From NCBI GenBank assembly GCA_916048115.1, contig CAJZGQ010000007.1:1-19059 (forward strand): DNA of 19,059 nt, read 5' to 3'. Below are positions 1 to 8,284 of this stretch, piece after piece. The translations under genes and the position numbers were made by a program. The stretch comes from an uncultured Streptococcus sp. (lineage in GTDB: Bacteria; Bacillota; Bacilli; Lactobacillales; Streptococcaceae). Within the stretch, counting starts at the first letter, position 1, and every line of letters begins with the position of its first letter. Below the pieces are notes generated by a model that was given only the letters and a program-made list of their open reading frames with translations, had not been told where the DNA came from and searched no databases.

Positions 1-1
1 A

Positions 2-31
2 TATAAAGGGACACCAGACGAATTTAAATAA
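2..31 (+). CDS. 3' end of an unidentified upstream gene (partial)
   Basis: One plus frame is open from the window edge and reads YKGTPDEFK followed by TAA at 29-31. The other two plus frames give no convincing coding sense, and a strong hairpin follows seven bases after the stop, as expected at the end of a gene. Only nine residues are visible, so neither the family nor the function can be named. The coding call itself is an inference from composition and from the hairpin. Confidence 0.4.
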   Translation, partial: YKGTPDEFK

Positions 32-37
32 TGCTTG

Positions 38-73
38 ATCAAAGGGGGCAGGATCGAATCCTGGCTCCTTGAT
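38..73 (+). terminator. Long GC-rich hairpin, probable terminator of the upstream gene
   Basis: Bases 42-54 pair with 58-70 around the 3-nt loop CGA, with a single G-G mismatch at 48/64 and one G-T pair. With one bulged A the stem can extend outward through ATCAA (38-42) and TTGAT (69-73). The run after the stem (ATTTGTG) is poor in T, so termination may be weak or the hairpin may only protect a 3' end. The apex resembles a tRNA T-arm, but no tRNA can be built around it. Confidence 0.5.
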
Positions 74-97
74 TTGTGAGGAAAGGGACGGAAAGTC

Positions 98-144
98 ACA
101 AGTAAGCAAGATAGTTATCCACAGGCTGTGGGAAACTTACTTGT
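98..144. repeat. Nested inverted repeat enclosing a DnaA box
   Basis: ACAAGTAAG (98-106) is perfectly repeated in inverse as CTTACTTGT (136-144). Inside it lies a second dyad, CCACA-GGC-TGTGG (119-131). The first DnaA-like box (115-123) overlaps the left half of the inner dyad. The arrangement could be a cruciform-prone DNA site or a folded RNA; nothing in the sequence decides between them. Confidence 0.6.
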
Positions 145-252
145 AAATGGATGAAAACAGGTCCTGATGCTGATGAACCTTCCTCTTTTAAGGGGAAAAT
201 AGGTAAAAGTTATCCACATTTCTGTGGATAAGTGATGAAAAACAGTGGATAA
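115..252. promoter_or_regulatory. Cluster of DnaA-box-like sites
   Basis: The consensus DnaA 9-mer TTATCCACA occurs exactly at 115-123 (plus), 210-218 (plus) and 223-231 (minus). A one-mismatch copy lies at 244-252 (minus). The 210-218 and 223-231 copies face each other across a 4-nt spacer. Three perfect copies in about 120 bp are far above chance. No dnaA, dnaN or parB gene is visible nearby, so this is unlikely to be the normal oriC. Roles as a DnaA titration or regulatory site for the following small gene and aspS are inference. Confidence 0.6.
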
Positions 253-282
253 GTCAGCTAGCATGTGAAAAGGAGAAGTAGT

Positions 283-510
283 GTGAAAAAAATTTGGTTT
301 TACGCAATTGTTCAGGGGATTGTTATCTTTTTTATTGTGGGTGGCATGACCTACGCACTTAGGGGAGATTTCTTTTTCCGTTACTTATCCCCTATTTTTG
401 GACTAGCAGCAGCTGTCTTGAGATTTGGGACAGCGACTTTAATGAAGGTGATAGCCCCCAATCTCTACGATGATCCCAAAAAGAAGGAAGAAGTTGGCCA
501 CGATAACTAA
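283..510 (+). CDS. Small two-helix membrane protein of unknown function
   Basis: The predicted protein has 75 residues. An in-frame GTG also exists at 265, but the GTG at 283 is preferred because AGGAGA (271-276) sits at proper spacing before it. Residues about 4-25 form one hydrophobic helix and about 33-55 a second. The tail, from about residue 60, is charged (DDPKKKEEVGHDN) and probably cytosolic. The gene lies directly after the DnaA-box cluster and 97 bp before aspS, in the same direction, so some co-transcription with aspS is possible. I do not recognise a family. Confidence 0.75.
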   Translation: MKKIWFYAIVQGIVIFFIVGGMTYALRGDFFFRYLSPIFGLAAAVLRFGTATLMKVIAPNLYDDPKKKEEVGHDN

Positions 511-563
511 AGAAGTTGGTAACTGAAAAAGTTGAGCTAAAGGCCACTTTCTGCTGCTCTTTA

Positions 564-572
564 TGGTAAAAT
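564..572 (+). promoter_or_regulatory. Probable aspS promoter (extended -10)
   Basis: TGG followed by TAAAAT (567-572) fits an extended -10 element about 35 bases before the aspS start. No convincing -35 hexamer is seen at 17 bp upstream, which extended -10 promoters tolerate. Confidence 0.5.
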
Positions 573-607
573 AGAAGGAAGAATATTAGTTTGGAGATTA
601 ATTAGAA

Positions 608-2362
608 ATGAAACGTTCAATGTATGCTGGACGTGTTCGTGAAGAACACATTGGAACTCATATTACTTTGAAAGGATGGGTTAGCCGTCGTCGTGATTTG
701 GGTGGTTTGATCTTTATTGATTTACGCGACCGCGAAGGAATCATGCAATTGGTGATCAATCCAGAAACAGTTAGTGCAGAAGTGATGGCCACAGCTGAAA
801 GCATCCGCAGTGAATATGTTGTAGAAGTGACAGGTCTTGTGGAAGCTCGTGAACAAGCGAATCCGAACTTGCCAACTGGAGCAGTAGAACTTAAGGTAGA
901 GGCTATTACGGTTCTTAATACTGCCAAAACAACGCCATTTGAAATCAAAGACGGAATTGAAGCCAATGATGATACTCGTCTTCGTTACCGCTACTTAGAC
1001 CTTCGTCGTCCTGAGATGTTGGAAAACCTCAAACTCCGTGCAAAAGTAACTCATTCAATCCGCAATTATTTAGATGAATTAGAGTTTATTGATGTGGAAA
1101 CACCGTTCCTTTCTAAGTCAACTCCAGAAGGAGCACGTGACTACTTGGTTCCTTCCCGTGTCAACAAAGGCCATTTCTATGCCCTTCCACAAAGTCCTCA
1201 GATTACAAAACAATTGTTGATGAATGCTGGATTTGACCGCTATTATCAAATCGTGAAGTGTTTCCGAGATGAGGATTTACGGGGAGACCGTCAACCTGAA
1301 TTTACACAGGTCGACTTGGAAACCTCTTTCTTGAGTGATCAAGAAATCCAAGATATCACAGAAGGCTTGATTGCACGTGTCATGAAAGAAACCAAGGGAA
1401 TTGAGGTAACACTCCCATTCCCACGGATGAATTATGATGATGCCATGTCCTTGTATGGTTCGGATAAACCAGATACACGTTTTGAAATGTTGCTTCAAGA
1501 CTTGACAGAGCTTGTCAAGGGTGTAGACTTCAAAGTCTTTTCAGAAGCTCCGGCAGTTAAGGCGATCGTTGTCAAAGGTGCAGCGGATCATTACTCTCGT
1601 AAAGACATCGATAAATTGACAGAAGTTGCGAAGCAATACGGTGCGAAAGGTCTTGCTTGGGTAAAATATGCTGAAGGTGCCTTGAACGGTCCTGTTGCGA
1701 AGTTCTTGACAGAATTGACAAGTGACTTGACAGTTGCTTTACAATTAGAAGACAAAGATCTAGTCCTCTTTGTAGCAGATACTCTTGAAGTAGCCAATGC
1801 AACACTTGGTGCTTTGCGTGTTCGTCTTGCGAAAGAGCTTGACTTGATTGACAACAATCAATTCAACTTCCTTTGGGTAGTGGATTGGCCAATGTTTGAA
1901 TGGTCTGAAGAAGAAGGCCGTTATATGTCTGCTCACCATCCATTTACACTTCCACAAGCTGAAACAGAGCATGAATTGGAAGGCGATCTTTCAAAAGTTC
2001 GGGCGATTGCCTATGATATCGTCTTAAATGGCTATGAATTAGGTGGAGGAAGCCTGCGGATTAATCATAAAGATTTACAAGAACGGATGTTCAAGGCGCT
2101 TGGATTTACAAAAGAAGCTGCTAATGAACAATTTGGATTCTTGTTGGAAGCAATGGATTACGGTTTCCCACCACATGGAGGATTGGCGATTGGCTTGGAC
2201 CGCTTCGTAATGCTTCTTGCAGGTGAAGACAATATTCGGGAAGTCATTGCCTTTCCTAAGAATAACAAGGCGACAGATCCAATGACACAAGCTCCTTCTG
2301 TCGTTTCTGAGAAACAATTGGATGAGTTAAACCTTCAAGTAGAAGTGGCAGAGCAAGAATAG
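608..2362 (+). CDS. aspS: Aspartyl-tRNA synthetase
   Basis: This class II synthetase (584 residues, the normal bacterial length) charges tRNA-Asp with aspartate in the cytosol. The N-terminal ~105 residues fit the OB-fold anticodon-binding domain. The catalytic core carries TPEGARD (172-178), the AspRS signature GSDKPDTRF (284-292), class II motif 2 [16 protein letters not shown] (219-234) and motif 3 GLDRF (529-533) with its ATP-binding arginine. The bacterial GAD insertion is expected at about 300-415. The ATG is preceded by GGAG at 593-596 and an extended -10 promoter. There is no T-box leader in the short upstream gap. The gene is intact and ordinary. Confidence 0.98.
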   Translation: MKRSMYAGRVREEHIGTHITLKGWVSRRRDLGGLIFIDLRDREGIMQLVINPETVSAEVMATAESIRSEYVVEVTGLVEAREQANPNLPTGAVELKVEAITVLNTAKTTPFEIKDGIEANDDTRLRYRYLDLRRPEMLENLKLRAKVTHSIRNYLDELEFIDVETPFLSKSTPEGARDYLVPSRVNKGHFYALPQSPQITKQLLMNAGFDRYYQIVKCFRDEDLRGDRQPEFTQVDLETSFLSDQEIQDITEGLIARVMKETKGIEVTLPFPRMNYDDAMSLYGSDKPDTRFEMLLQDLTELVKGVDFKVFSEAPAVKAIVVKGAADHYSRKDIDKLTEVAKQYGAKGLAWVKYAEGALNGPVAKFLTELTSDLTVALQLEDKDLVLFVADTLEVANATLGALRVRLAKELDLIDNNQFNFLWVVDWPMFEWSEEEGRYMSAHHPFTLPQAETEHELEGDLSKVRAIAYDIVLNGYELGGGSLRINHKDLQERMFKALGFTKEAANEQFGFLLEAMDYGFPPHGGLAIGLDRFVMLLAGEDNIREVIAFPKNNKATDPMTQAPSVVSEKQLDELNLQVEVAEQE

Positions 2363-2437
2363 GACAAGAGAGAAAAAGGAAAGTCTGGGAATTAGTTGCT
2401 TTAAGATTCTCCTTTTCTTCTAATCGATGGATTGAAA

Positions 2438-3379
2438 ATGAAAAAAACTCGCTTTCATAAGCTATTTCGCTATCATGTGTGGCGACTAGCTTATAACATT
2501 AAATTATTGCGCGTGCTGAAGAGCATCTCCCGTGAGAAATACGATGAAAAAGTGTCAGCTTCCTTGCTGTATGGATTTCTATCAGCAATTGCTGTCAACT
2601 TCTTCTTTCAACCAGGCCATGTCTACTCCAGTGGTGCAACAGGGCTAGCTCAGATTTTATCTGTCTTGAGTCAACGTTTTATCGGCTTTACGATTCCGGT
2701 TTCGTTGACCTTTTATGCCATCAATATCCCTTTGATGATTGTGGCTTGGTATCAAATTGGACATAAATTTACCATCTTTACCTTTATTACAGTTTCGATG
2801 AGTTCCCTCTTTATTCAGTTCGTACCAGTGGTTACTTTAACCAACGATCCGATCATGAATGCCTTGTTTGGTGGGGTTGTCATGGGGACAGGGATTGGTT
2901 TTGCCCTTCGGAATAATATTTCTAGTGGAGGAACGGATATTGTCAGTTTGACGATTCGAAAACGGACAGGAAAGAATGTTGGCAGCATCTCCTTTTTGGT
3001 CAATGGGACCATTATGTTGATTGCAGGTTTGACCTTTGGTTGGAAGTATGCTCTTTACTCTATGATTACCATCTTCGTATCGAGTCGAGTAACGGATGCT
3101 GTCTTTACCAAGCAAAAACGGATGCAGGCCATGATTGTAACGAGCCAGCCAGATGCTATTATTGAAAAGATTCATAAAAAATTGCATCGGGGAGCGACCA
3201 TTATCCACAATGCAGAAGGAACCTATAACCATCAAGAAAAAGCGGTCCTGCTGACAGTTATTACGCGTGCAGAGTTTAATGAATTCAAATATATTATGAA
3301 AAAAGCTGATCCTCAGGCTTTTATCACCATTTCAGAAAACGTTCATATCATTGGACGCTTTGTGGAAACAGAAGAATAA
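2438..3379 (+). CDS. YitT-family membrane protein (DUF161/DUF2179)
   Basis: Predicted 313 residues from ATG 2438; an in-frame TTG at 2432 would add two. A basic N-terminus precedes about five to six hydrophobic segments between residues ~45 and ~215. The family motif GGTDIVS lies at 164-170, followed by the conserved GKNVGSISF. The C-terminal ~80 residues (from about 229) match the soluble DUF2179 domain (HRGATIIHNAEGTY). Members are inner-membrane proteins whose transported substrate is not established. The gene follows aspS by 75 bp with only a weak ribosome site (GGA). AGAAAAAGGA at 2371-2380 can pair with TCCTTTTCT at 2410-2418, a possible weak hairpin between the two genes. Confidence 0.9.
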   Translation: MKKTRFHKLFRYHVWRLAYNIKLLRVLKSISREKYDEKVSASLLYGFLSAIAVNFFFQPGHVYSSGATGLAQILSVLSQRFIGFTIPVSLTFYAINIPLMIVAWYQIGHKFTIFTFITVSMSSLFIQFVPVVTLTNDPIMNALFGGVVMGTGIGFALRNNISSGGTDIVSLTIRKRTGKNVGSISFLVNGTIMLIAGLTFGWKYALYSMITIFVSSRVTDAVFTKQKRMQAMIVTSQPDAIIEKIHKKLHRGATIIHNAEGTYNHQEKAVLLTVITRAEFNEFKYIMKKADPQAFITISENVHIIGRFVETEE

Positions 3380-3412
3380 AAATAAGGTCCCACATTGTGG
3401 TGACCTTATTTT
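3379..3412. terminator. Bidirectional terminator between convergent genes
   Basis: AAAATAAGGTC (3379-3389) pairs with GACCTTATTTT (3402-3412), with an inner CCAC/GTGG stem and the loop ATT. The A and T flanks give a T-run on either strand. It serves the YitT gene on plus and the pullulanase gene on minus, whose stop codon (3415-3417) lies three bases away. Confidence 0.9.
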
Positions 3413-3414
3413 GT

Positions 3415-5481
3415 TTATTCAGTTTCTCGGAGAAGGAGCCAACCATGGGCGGAAATAGAAAGTTCCTTTCCTTTAGGAATAGGCGTTTGGAGATTTGCAT
3501 GAGGATAGGCAAATAGCAGTTGACTATCGCTCGGATGTTGATAGGTCATGTCCTGATCACCGAGATTAACGAGAATCGTTATTTTTTCACGATTTTTTTC
3601 AATCGTGTAGATAAAATGATGATCAGACAACCATTTGACATCACAGTAATCTCGAATCTCTTGTCCTTTTTTCAAACGAAGGAGAGGTTGCGATTTCCGG
3701 TAAGCAATCAATTCTTTAAGAAAAGCAAGTTCTTCTTGGCATTTTGAAAGGGATGTCCAGTCCAATTGGTTGAGACTATCTGGCAAGTTATAGGTGTTGT
3801 CTTCGAGCCCTTTTGTGCGGTAACATTCTTGACCAGCATGGATAAAAGGTACACCTTGGGATAATAATACCAAATGAAGAGCGAGGCGTGAGAGAGCTTT
3901 TCGCTCCTCTAGACGAATCTCTTCTTTTTCAAGTTGGAAATAATCAAAAACAGTTGCATTGTCATGGCATTCGACGTACTGAATGGCTTGTTGAGGTTGG
4001 ATGAAATGAGCAGGTCCTACTTTCCCGACATTTGCTGTTAGGATATTAGAAAAATCATTGGCTGGATGTTGACTATCACAACGGTGACCGGCTAAGAGTG
4101 TTCTCTTGACCGTATCCCGGAAATTATCACTGAAAAAGCCAAAATCTGGTAATCGTTTTGAGTTGTACTGGTGAGCGAGCTGGTCTTCAGAGAGGCCTGT
4201 ATCCATCTTCCACCCTTCGCCATAGAGATAGACGTTAGGATAGATTTCACGGAGCTCCTCTGCAATCTCTGTCATGGTTTGAATGTCTAAGATTCCCATC
4301 AAGTCAAAGCGAAAACCATCAAAGCCGTAGAGGGAAACCCATTGCTTGAGGGATTGCTTGATATAGTGTCTTACCATGGAGCGTTCACTTGCGACATCAT
4401 TCCCACAGAAGGTTCCATTGGTCCGCTCTCCCTCTGCATTATAGCGGTAGAAATAGCCAGGAACGATTTGTTCAAAAGCGTACTCATCTGCCTGGTAGAC
4501 GTGATTGTAGACTACATCCATGATGACGCTCAGATTGGCTTGATGATAGGTGTCAATGGTGTCTTGGAGCTCTAGGATTCGCGCATAAGGATCGTTAGGG
4601 TCACTCGCATAGCTTCCTTCTGGAACATTGTATTGAACAGGATCATAGCCCCAGTTGTAGGCTTTCCATTGATCCTCTTCATCGACACTACCGAAATCGT
4701 AAACTGGAAGTAACTGTACATGGGTAATGCCAAGTTTTTGAAGATAATCAAATCCAAGGATCTGACCATTGAGTTGAGGCGATTCTGTCAACCCTTTAAA
4801 CTTACCAGGGTGTTTAAAGTCGGCCTCTTTTTGGACGGAGAAGTCCCGAACGCTCATCTCATAGATGAGCGCTTCTGTCGGGTCGAGTTGACGAGCAGCA
4901 CGTGTGATAGGACGTGTGATCTTCTTGCGGTCGACGACTAAGCTATCTCCAGAGTTTGCTAAAGAGGATAGAGCATAGGGATCGTGGATCCGACGTTCTA
5001 GGCCATTGACACGGAACTCATAGTGGTAGGCAGCTCCTTCCCAGTCCCCTTTAAGCAAAAGTTCCCAGACTCCATTTTCTGTACGATGCATTGGATAGAC
5101 CTGATCTTCGATATGGAGGGTCACATCTTGCGAAATGGGTGCCCAGAATTTAAATTGCGTCTGATTTGGTGTGTAAAAACTTCCTAAATCCTCTCCAGTA
5201 TAGGTGAAGATTTGATCGAAAATGGGTTTGCGAACGATGTTTCGATAGTGGAGTATAGAAGAATTTCCAGTAGCATCGTAGATGGTGTACTCTTCTCCGA
5301 GTTCAAGTGGAATAGGGCTTAAGAAATAGTCTCCTGTGTCAGTCGCTGCACTTGACGTTTTGACAGGGATTAAGGCAAGATGACCTTGGTTCGTTTTTAA
5401 ATAAAAAGGAAGGATATGCTCCTCTCCCTTTTGGATACGAATGAGGTCTTGGTCATCTAAATAAGCAGTAAATGTAGACAT
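3415..5481 (-). CDS. pulA: Type I pullulanase (cytosolic debranching enzyme)
   Basis: This 688-residue GH13 enzyme hydrolyses alpha-1,6 branches in maltodextrin or glycogen-like chains. The type I pullulanase signature YNWGYDP is at 275-281. Catalytic residues by family alignment are nucleophile D393 (FRFDLM), acid/base E422 (YGEGW) and D507 (CHDN). MDVVYNH (321-327) is conserved region I. A CBM48-like beta-rich domain fits residues ~100-190. There is no signal peptide, membrane segment or LPxTG motif, so it acts in the cytosol, unlike the large wall-bound streptococcal pullulanases. It starts 8 bp after malR, and its ribosome site AGGAG overlaps the malR TAG stop, so it is the last gene of the malA-malR unit. 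The length is close to that of intracellular homologues such as Bacillus AmyX. Confidence 0.93.
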   Translation of the reverse strand: MSTFTAYLDDQDLIRIQKGEEHILPFYLKTNQGHLALIPVKTSSAATDTGDYFLSPIPLELGEEYTIYDATGNSSILHYRNIVRKPIFDQIFTYTGEDLGSFYTPNQTQFKFWAPISQDVTLHIEDQVYPMHRTENGVWELLLKGDWEGAAYHYEFRVNGLERRIHDPYALSSLANSGDSLVVDRKKITRPITRAARQLDPTEALIYEMSVRDFSVQKEADFKHPGKFKGLTESPQLNGQILGFDYLQKLGITHVQLLPVYDFGSVDEEDQWKAYNWGYDPVQYNVPEGSYASDPNDPYARILELQDTIDTYHQANLSVIMDVVYNHVYQADEYAFEQIVPGYFYRYNAEGERTNGTFCGNDVASERSMVRHYIKQSLKQWVSLYGFDGFRFDLMGILDIQTMTEIAEELREIYPNVYLYGEGWKMDTGLSEDQLAHQYNSKRLPDFGFFSDNFRDTVKRTLLAGHRCDSQHPANDFSNILTANVGKVGPAHFIQPQQAIQYVECHDNATVFDYFQLEKEEIRLEERKALSRLALHLVLLSQGVPFIHAGQECYRTKGLEDNTYNLPDSLNQLDWTSLSKCQEELAFLKELIAYRKSQPLLRLKKGQEIRDYCDVKWLSDHHFIYTIEKNREKITILVNLGDQDMTYQHPSDSQLLFAYPHANLQTPIPKGKELSISAHGWLLLRETE

Positions 5482-5489
5482 AAAGACTC

Positions 5490-6473
5490 CTAAAGTTTCG
5501 TAATGGTATGGTCAATCAATTGACGGTAGCAAACAGTTTTTCCTTCTTTGTGATCTTTGATGATTTGAAGGATGGTCCGGACAGATTCACGCCCGAGTTC
5601 CACCGCATTGATGTCAATATAGGCTTCAATATCGAGTCGTGGCTTGATCGAATCAAAGGAAATAATCGGGATTGTCAGCTGGTTTTCTAATAGGTATTGG
5701 CGCACCCCTTCAGCTACGAGAATATCGGTCGTCATAATCGCATCTAGTTCTGTTAACGGTAGACTCTCCATCATTTGATAAGAATTATCTTCTAACATAA
5801 ACCCAAATGAAAAATGAACGAGTTTTTCATCGAGAGGAATCCCTGCTTTTTGGAGGGCTTCTTTATAACCTTCGTAGCGGTCTTGAGACACAAACAGCTC
5901 TTTGTTTCCCCCGATAAAAGCAATTTTTCGGTAGTTTTGTTGAATGAAATAATCCGTCGCATCAAATGCAGCCTTGATATTATCATTATCCACTAGCGAT
6001 ACAAAAGGTGAAGCTGCCTTTCCGAGAATGAGGAAGGGGAACTTGTCTTTGATCGCAAATTCAACGAGGGGATCATTCGGGTTGGAATAAAGGAAAATCA
6101 AACCATCTACACGATTTCCGTAGATGAGTTGTTTGAGGTTGTCGAGCCGCCGTTCTTCATTTTGCCCCGTACAGATTTGGATGGCATAATCATTGTCTGA
6201 CGCGATCTGGGTAATCCCTCTTAAAACAGTTGGGAAGAAAGGATTCTGGTAGAAGACGTCACTGTCGATTGGTAGGACCAAAGCAATGACTTGACTAGAT
6301 TGGCTGACAAGGCTGCGAGCATTAAGATTGGGATGGTAGTCCAATTCGACCATGGCCTCACGGACACGTTTTTTTGTTTCATCACTAATCGTGGATTTGT
6401 TTTGGATGACGCGCGTGACAGTTGAAGGCGCGACGCCAGCGAGTTTCGCCACATCTTTGATGGTAACACGCAT
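5490..6473 (-). CDS. malR: LacI-family maltose regulator MalR
   Basis: The protein has 327 residues. The N-terminal helix-turn-helix (TIKDVAKLAGVAPSTVTRVI, residues 4-23) is typical of LacI/GalR. The hinge helix around NARSLV includes L55, equivalent to the minor-groove leucine of LacI. Residues ~60-327 form the periplasmic-binding-like effector and dimer domain. MalR homologues in streptococci repress the mal genes and are relieved by maltose or maltodextrin. The likely targets are the matching operators at both promoters of the divergent control region. AGGAGG lies six bases before the ATG and overlaps the malA stop, showing tight coupling to malA. The effector is inferred from context. Confidence 0.93.
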   Translation of the reverse strand: MRVTIKDVAKLAGVAPSTVTRVIQNKSTISDETKKRVREAMVELDYHPNLNARSLVSQSSQVIALVLPIDSDVFYQNPFFPTVLRGITQIASDNDYAIQICTGQNEERRLDNLKQLIYGNRVDGLIFLYSNPNDPLVEFAIKDKFPFLILGKAASPFVSLVDNDNIKAAFDATDYFIQQNYRKIAFIGGNKELFVSQDRYEGYKEALQKAGIPLDEKLVHFSFGFMLEDNSYQMMESLPLTELDAIMTTDILVAEGVRQYLLENQLTIPIISFDSIKPRLDIEAYIDINAVELGRESVRTILQIIKDHKEGKTVCYRQLIDHTITKL

Positions 6474-6484
6474 GAGAAAACCTC

Positions 6485-7297
6485 CTAGCGGTGATAGTCT
6501 GGATCACGGAAGTGGGTCTTATAAAATACCATAGCAAGATAGAGTACAAATAAGACATTTTGGATCATGATCGTCGTAGTAAATACTTGATGGAATAGTA
6601 AACTGATGAAGACACTCAGTAAAATAGGGAGTCCCAAGCAATTCAGAATACAATTGAAACATTCCTTGAAAGTTTGTAGTGAAAAGAGTCGAGATTTTCG
6701 TGTCAAGTAGAGGAAGAAAGATGCCCCTACGATGAGTATCAAATAATTAACTGTTGATAAGAAGCCGGAGAAAATGACGAGAAAGAGACTGACGGGGAGT
6801 CGATTCTCACGGAACCAATCGCTAGAAATAGCTTGAGTGAAGCTTTTTTTATCCCGAAGGCTCTCTTGATTGATAGCCTGGTATGAGACGGTAGCGAGTT
6901 CTTTATTTTCTTTTGAGATGATCAACTGTTTGCGATCAAAATGGAGGGTTAACTTCTTATCCTCGCTCGCCTTTGCTTCTTGGCCTAAGATAACCTGTCC
7001 TTTTGAAGTCTTGTGTATAGGGCTAGTTCCTGTATAGGTGAGCTCTTGGTCTTTGATCACGACGTGTTCTTGGATATCTTTCATGACGTCATTTGATAAG
7101 GGATCAAATACATCGCTAACAAAAGTTGTTAAGGGATAGGTTTTGAGTTGAGCATTTTGAAGAGCCACTGGTAATAGTGTGACAGAAATCAGAAAGAAAG
7201 AAGTAAAAATCATTTGGAACCAACTCAGCTTTTTGCGGTTTTCAAAAGAAGAGCGGAAATCGAAGATACTTGCGAAATAATTAAAAGGATAGGGCAT
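6485..7297 (-). CDS. malA: MalA, DUF1189 membrane protein of the maltodextrin locus
   Basis: The 270-residue protein has one N-terminal membrane helix (~27-45), a soluble domain rich in beta-type sequence (~50-160), and three to four hydrophobic segments near 168-198, 212-235 and 239-259. Length, topology and its place between malD and malR match the streptococcal MalA/DUF1189 family. Its biochemical role is not established; it is not an enzyme of the pathway by any motif I can see. A moderate ribosome site (AAAGG) precedes the ATG. A 143-bp gap with two hairpins separates it from malD. Confidence 0.85.
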   Translation of the reverse strand: MPYPFNYFASIFDFRSSFENRKKLSWFQMIFTSFFLISVTLLPVALQNAQLKTYPLTTFVSDVFDPLSNDVMKDIQEHVVIKDQELTYTGTSPIHKTSKGQVILGQEAKASEDKKLTLHFDRKQLIISKENKELATVSYQAINQESLRDKKSFTQAISSDWFRENRLPVSLFLVIFSGFLSTVNYLILIVGASFFLYLTRKSRLFSLQTFKECFNCILNCLGLPILLSVFISLLFHQVFTTTIMIQNVLFVLYLAMVFYKTHFRDPDYHR

Positions 7298-7333
7298 GAA
7301 ATGACCTTTCTAAACATAAGAGAATCAGAGATG

Positions 7334-7351
7334 CAAAGAGAAATCTCTTTG
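7334..7351. repeat. Short perfect hairpin between malD and malA
   Basis: CAAAGAGA (7334-7341) and TCTCTTTG (7344-7351) form an 8-bp stem with a 2-nt loop. On the minus strand it lies about 36 bases before malA in the message. It lacks a T-run in that direction. It may be an mRNA-processing or stabilising stem. Confidence 0.5.
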
Positions 7352-7370
7352 ATTGATTTTATTCTTAACG

Positions 7371-7402
7371 AAGGGTAGTAAAGCATTACCCATACTACCC
7401 TT
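7371..7402 (-). terminator. Intergenic hairpin after malD, probable attenuator
   Basis: AAGGGTAGTA (7371-7380) pairs perfectly with TACTACCCTT (7393-7402) over a 12-nt loop. It lies about 38 bases beyond the malD stop in the direction of transcription. No T-run follows, so full termination is unlikely; partial termination or 3'-end protection of the malXCD message fits better. Confidence 0.45.
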
Positions 7403-7440
7403 AACTTAAAAATAAAATGTGTTTGAAATAAGGTTCTATT

Positions 7441-8283
7441 TTATCCTTTATCCCCACCAGCTGTCAAGCCTGAAACAAAGTTCTTTTGTAGGAAGAAGAA
7501 TAGGATACAGATTGGAACCGCGATCAAAATAGCACCGGCTGCAAAGAAGGCAATCTTTTGATCTTTTTGGTCACTGATAAAGGTTTGAAGACCAACGGCT
7601 ACCGTATAGTTTACTTCATCACGAAGCAAGAATTTCGACAAGATATAGTCTCCGAAAGGACCCATGAAAGCCCAAAGTGCTTGAACGGCAATCATTGGAC
7701 GAACAAGGGGAAGGACGATTTGCCAAAAGCGTCGGAAGTGCCCTGCACCATCCAGTTTCGCAGACTCATCAAGTGAGATTGGAACGGTATCGAAGTATCC
7801 TTTCATCAACCAGGCATTCATTGGGATACCTCCACCAACATAAAGGAAGATCAAGAACCAAGGTTGGTTCAAGGCATTCAGCATCAAAGCCATAACGAAG
7901 AAGGCTGTGAGGGCTGCCATGGTTGGGACCATTTGAATGATCAAGAAGAAGACCAAACTTTGTTTACGCGCCAAAAAATTGTAACGGCTGTATGCGTAAC
8001 CTGCGAAGGTAACGATACTGGTTTGCACAATCATGGTGATAATGGCGATAACCAAGGTGTTCATATACCAAGTGCCATAAGGTGTTTCAGAGAAAAGTTT
8101 TGAGAAGTTATCAAAATTAAGATTGCCACTAAAATCAAGTGTAAAGGCACTGACATTCCCCGATTTGAAGGCTGATAAAACCGTAATCAACAATGGATAA
8201 ATGATAACGATTGAAAGAACCACCATGTACAGGTAAGTCAAGAAATGATTGAGGCGGCGTTTAAATTGAACCGAATTTTTCAT
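7441..8283 (-). CDS. malD: Maltodextrin ABC transporter permease MalD (MalG type)
   Basis: From ATG 8283 the protein has 280 residues. An upstream in-frame start at 8328 would add 15 residues lying inside malC and is not preferred, because GGAGG sits about nine bases before the 8283 ATG. It has about six membrane helices. The binding-protein-dependent permease EAA-type loop is at [11 protein letters not shown] (171-181), which contacts the ATPase. The C-terminus ENDS in GLTAGGDKG, a MalG-like tail that in E. coli reaches into the ATPase site. The start is one base past the malC stop, so the two subunits are translationally coupled. It pairs with MalC in the membrane. Confidence 0.95.
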   Translation of the reverse strand: MKNSVQFKRRLNHFLTYLYMVVLSIVIIYPLLITVLSAFKSGNVSAFTLDFSGNLNFDNFSKLFSETPYGTWYMNTLVIAIITMIVQTSIVTFAGYAYSRYNFLARKQSLVFFLIIQMVPTMAALTAFFVMALMLNALNQPWFLIFLYVGGGIPMNAWLMKGYFDTVPISLDESAKLDGAGHFRRFWQIVLPLVRPMIAVQALWAFMGPFGDYILSKFLLRDEVNYTVAVGLQTFISDQKDQKIAFFAAGAILIAVPICILFFFLQKNFVSGLTAGGDKG

Positions 8284-8284
8284 T

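Noticed and set aside
42..70. T-arm-like apex suggesting the 3' end of a tRNA
   Set aside because: The loop lacks the usual TTC, the stem is far longer than a T-stem, no CCA or matching acceptor strand is found, and a probable coding stop lies just upstream.
115..252. The chromosomal origin oriC itself
   Set aside because: No dnaA or dnaN next to it and too few boxes for a standard origin; reported only as a cluster.
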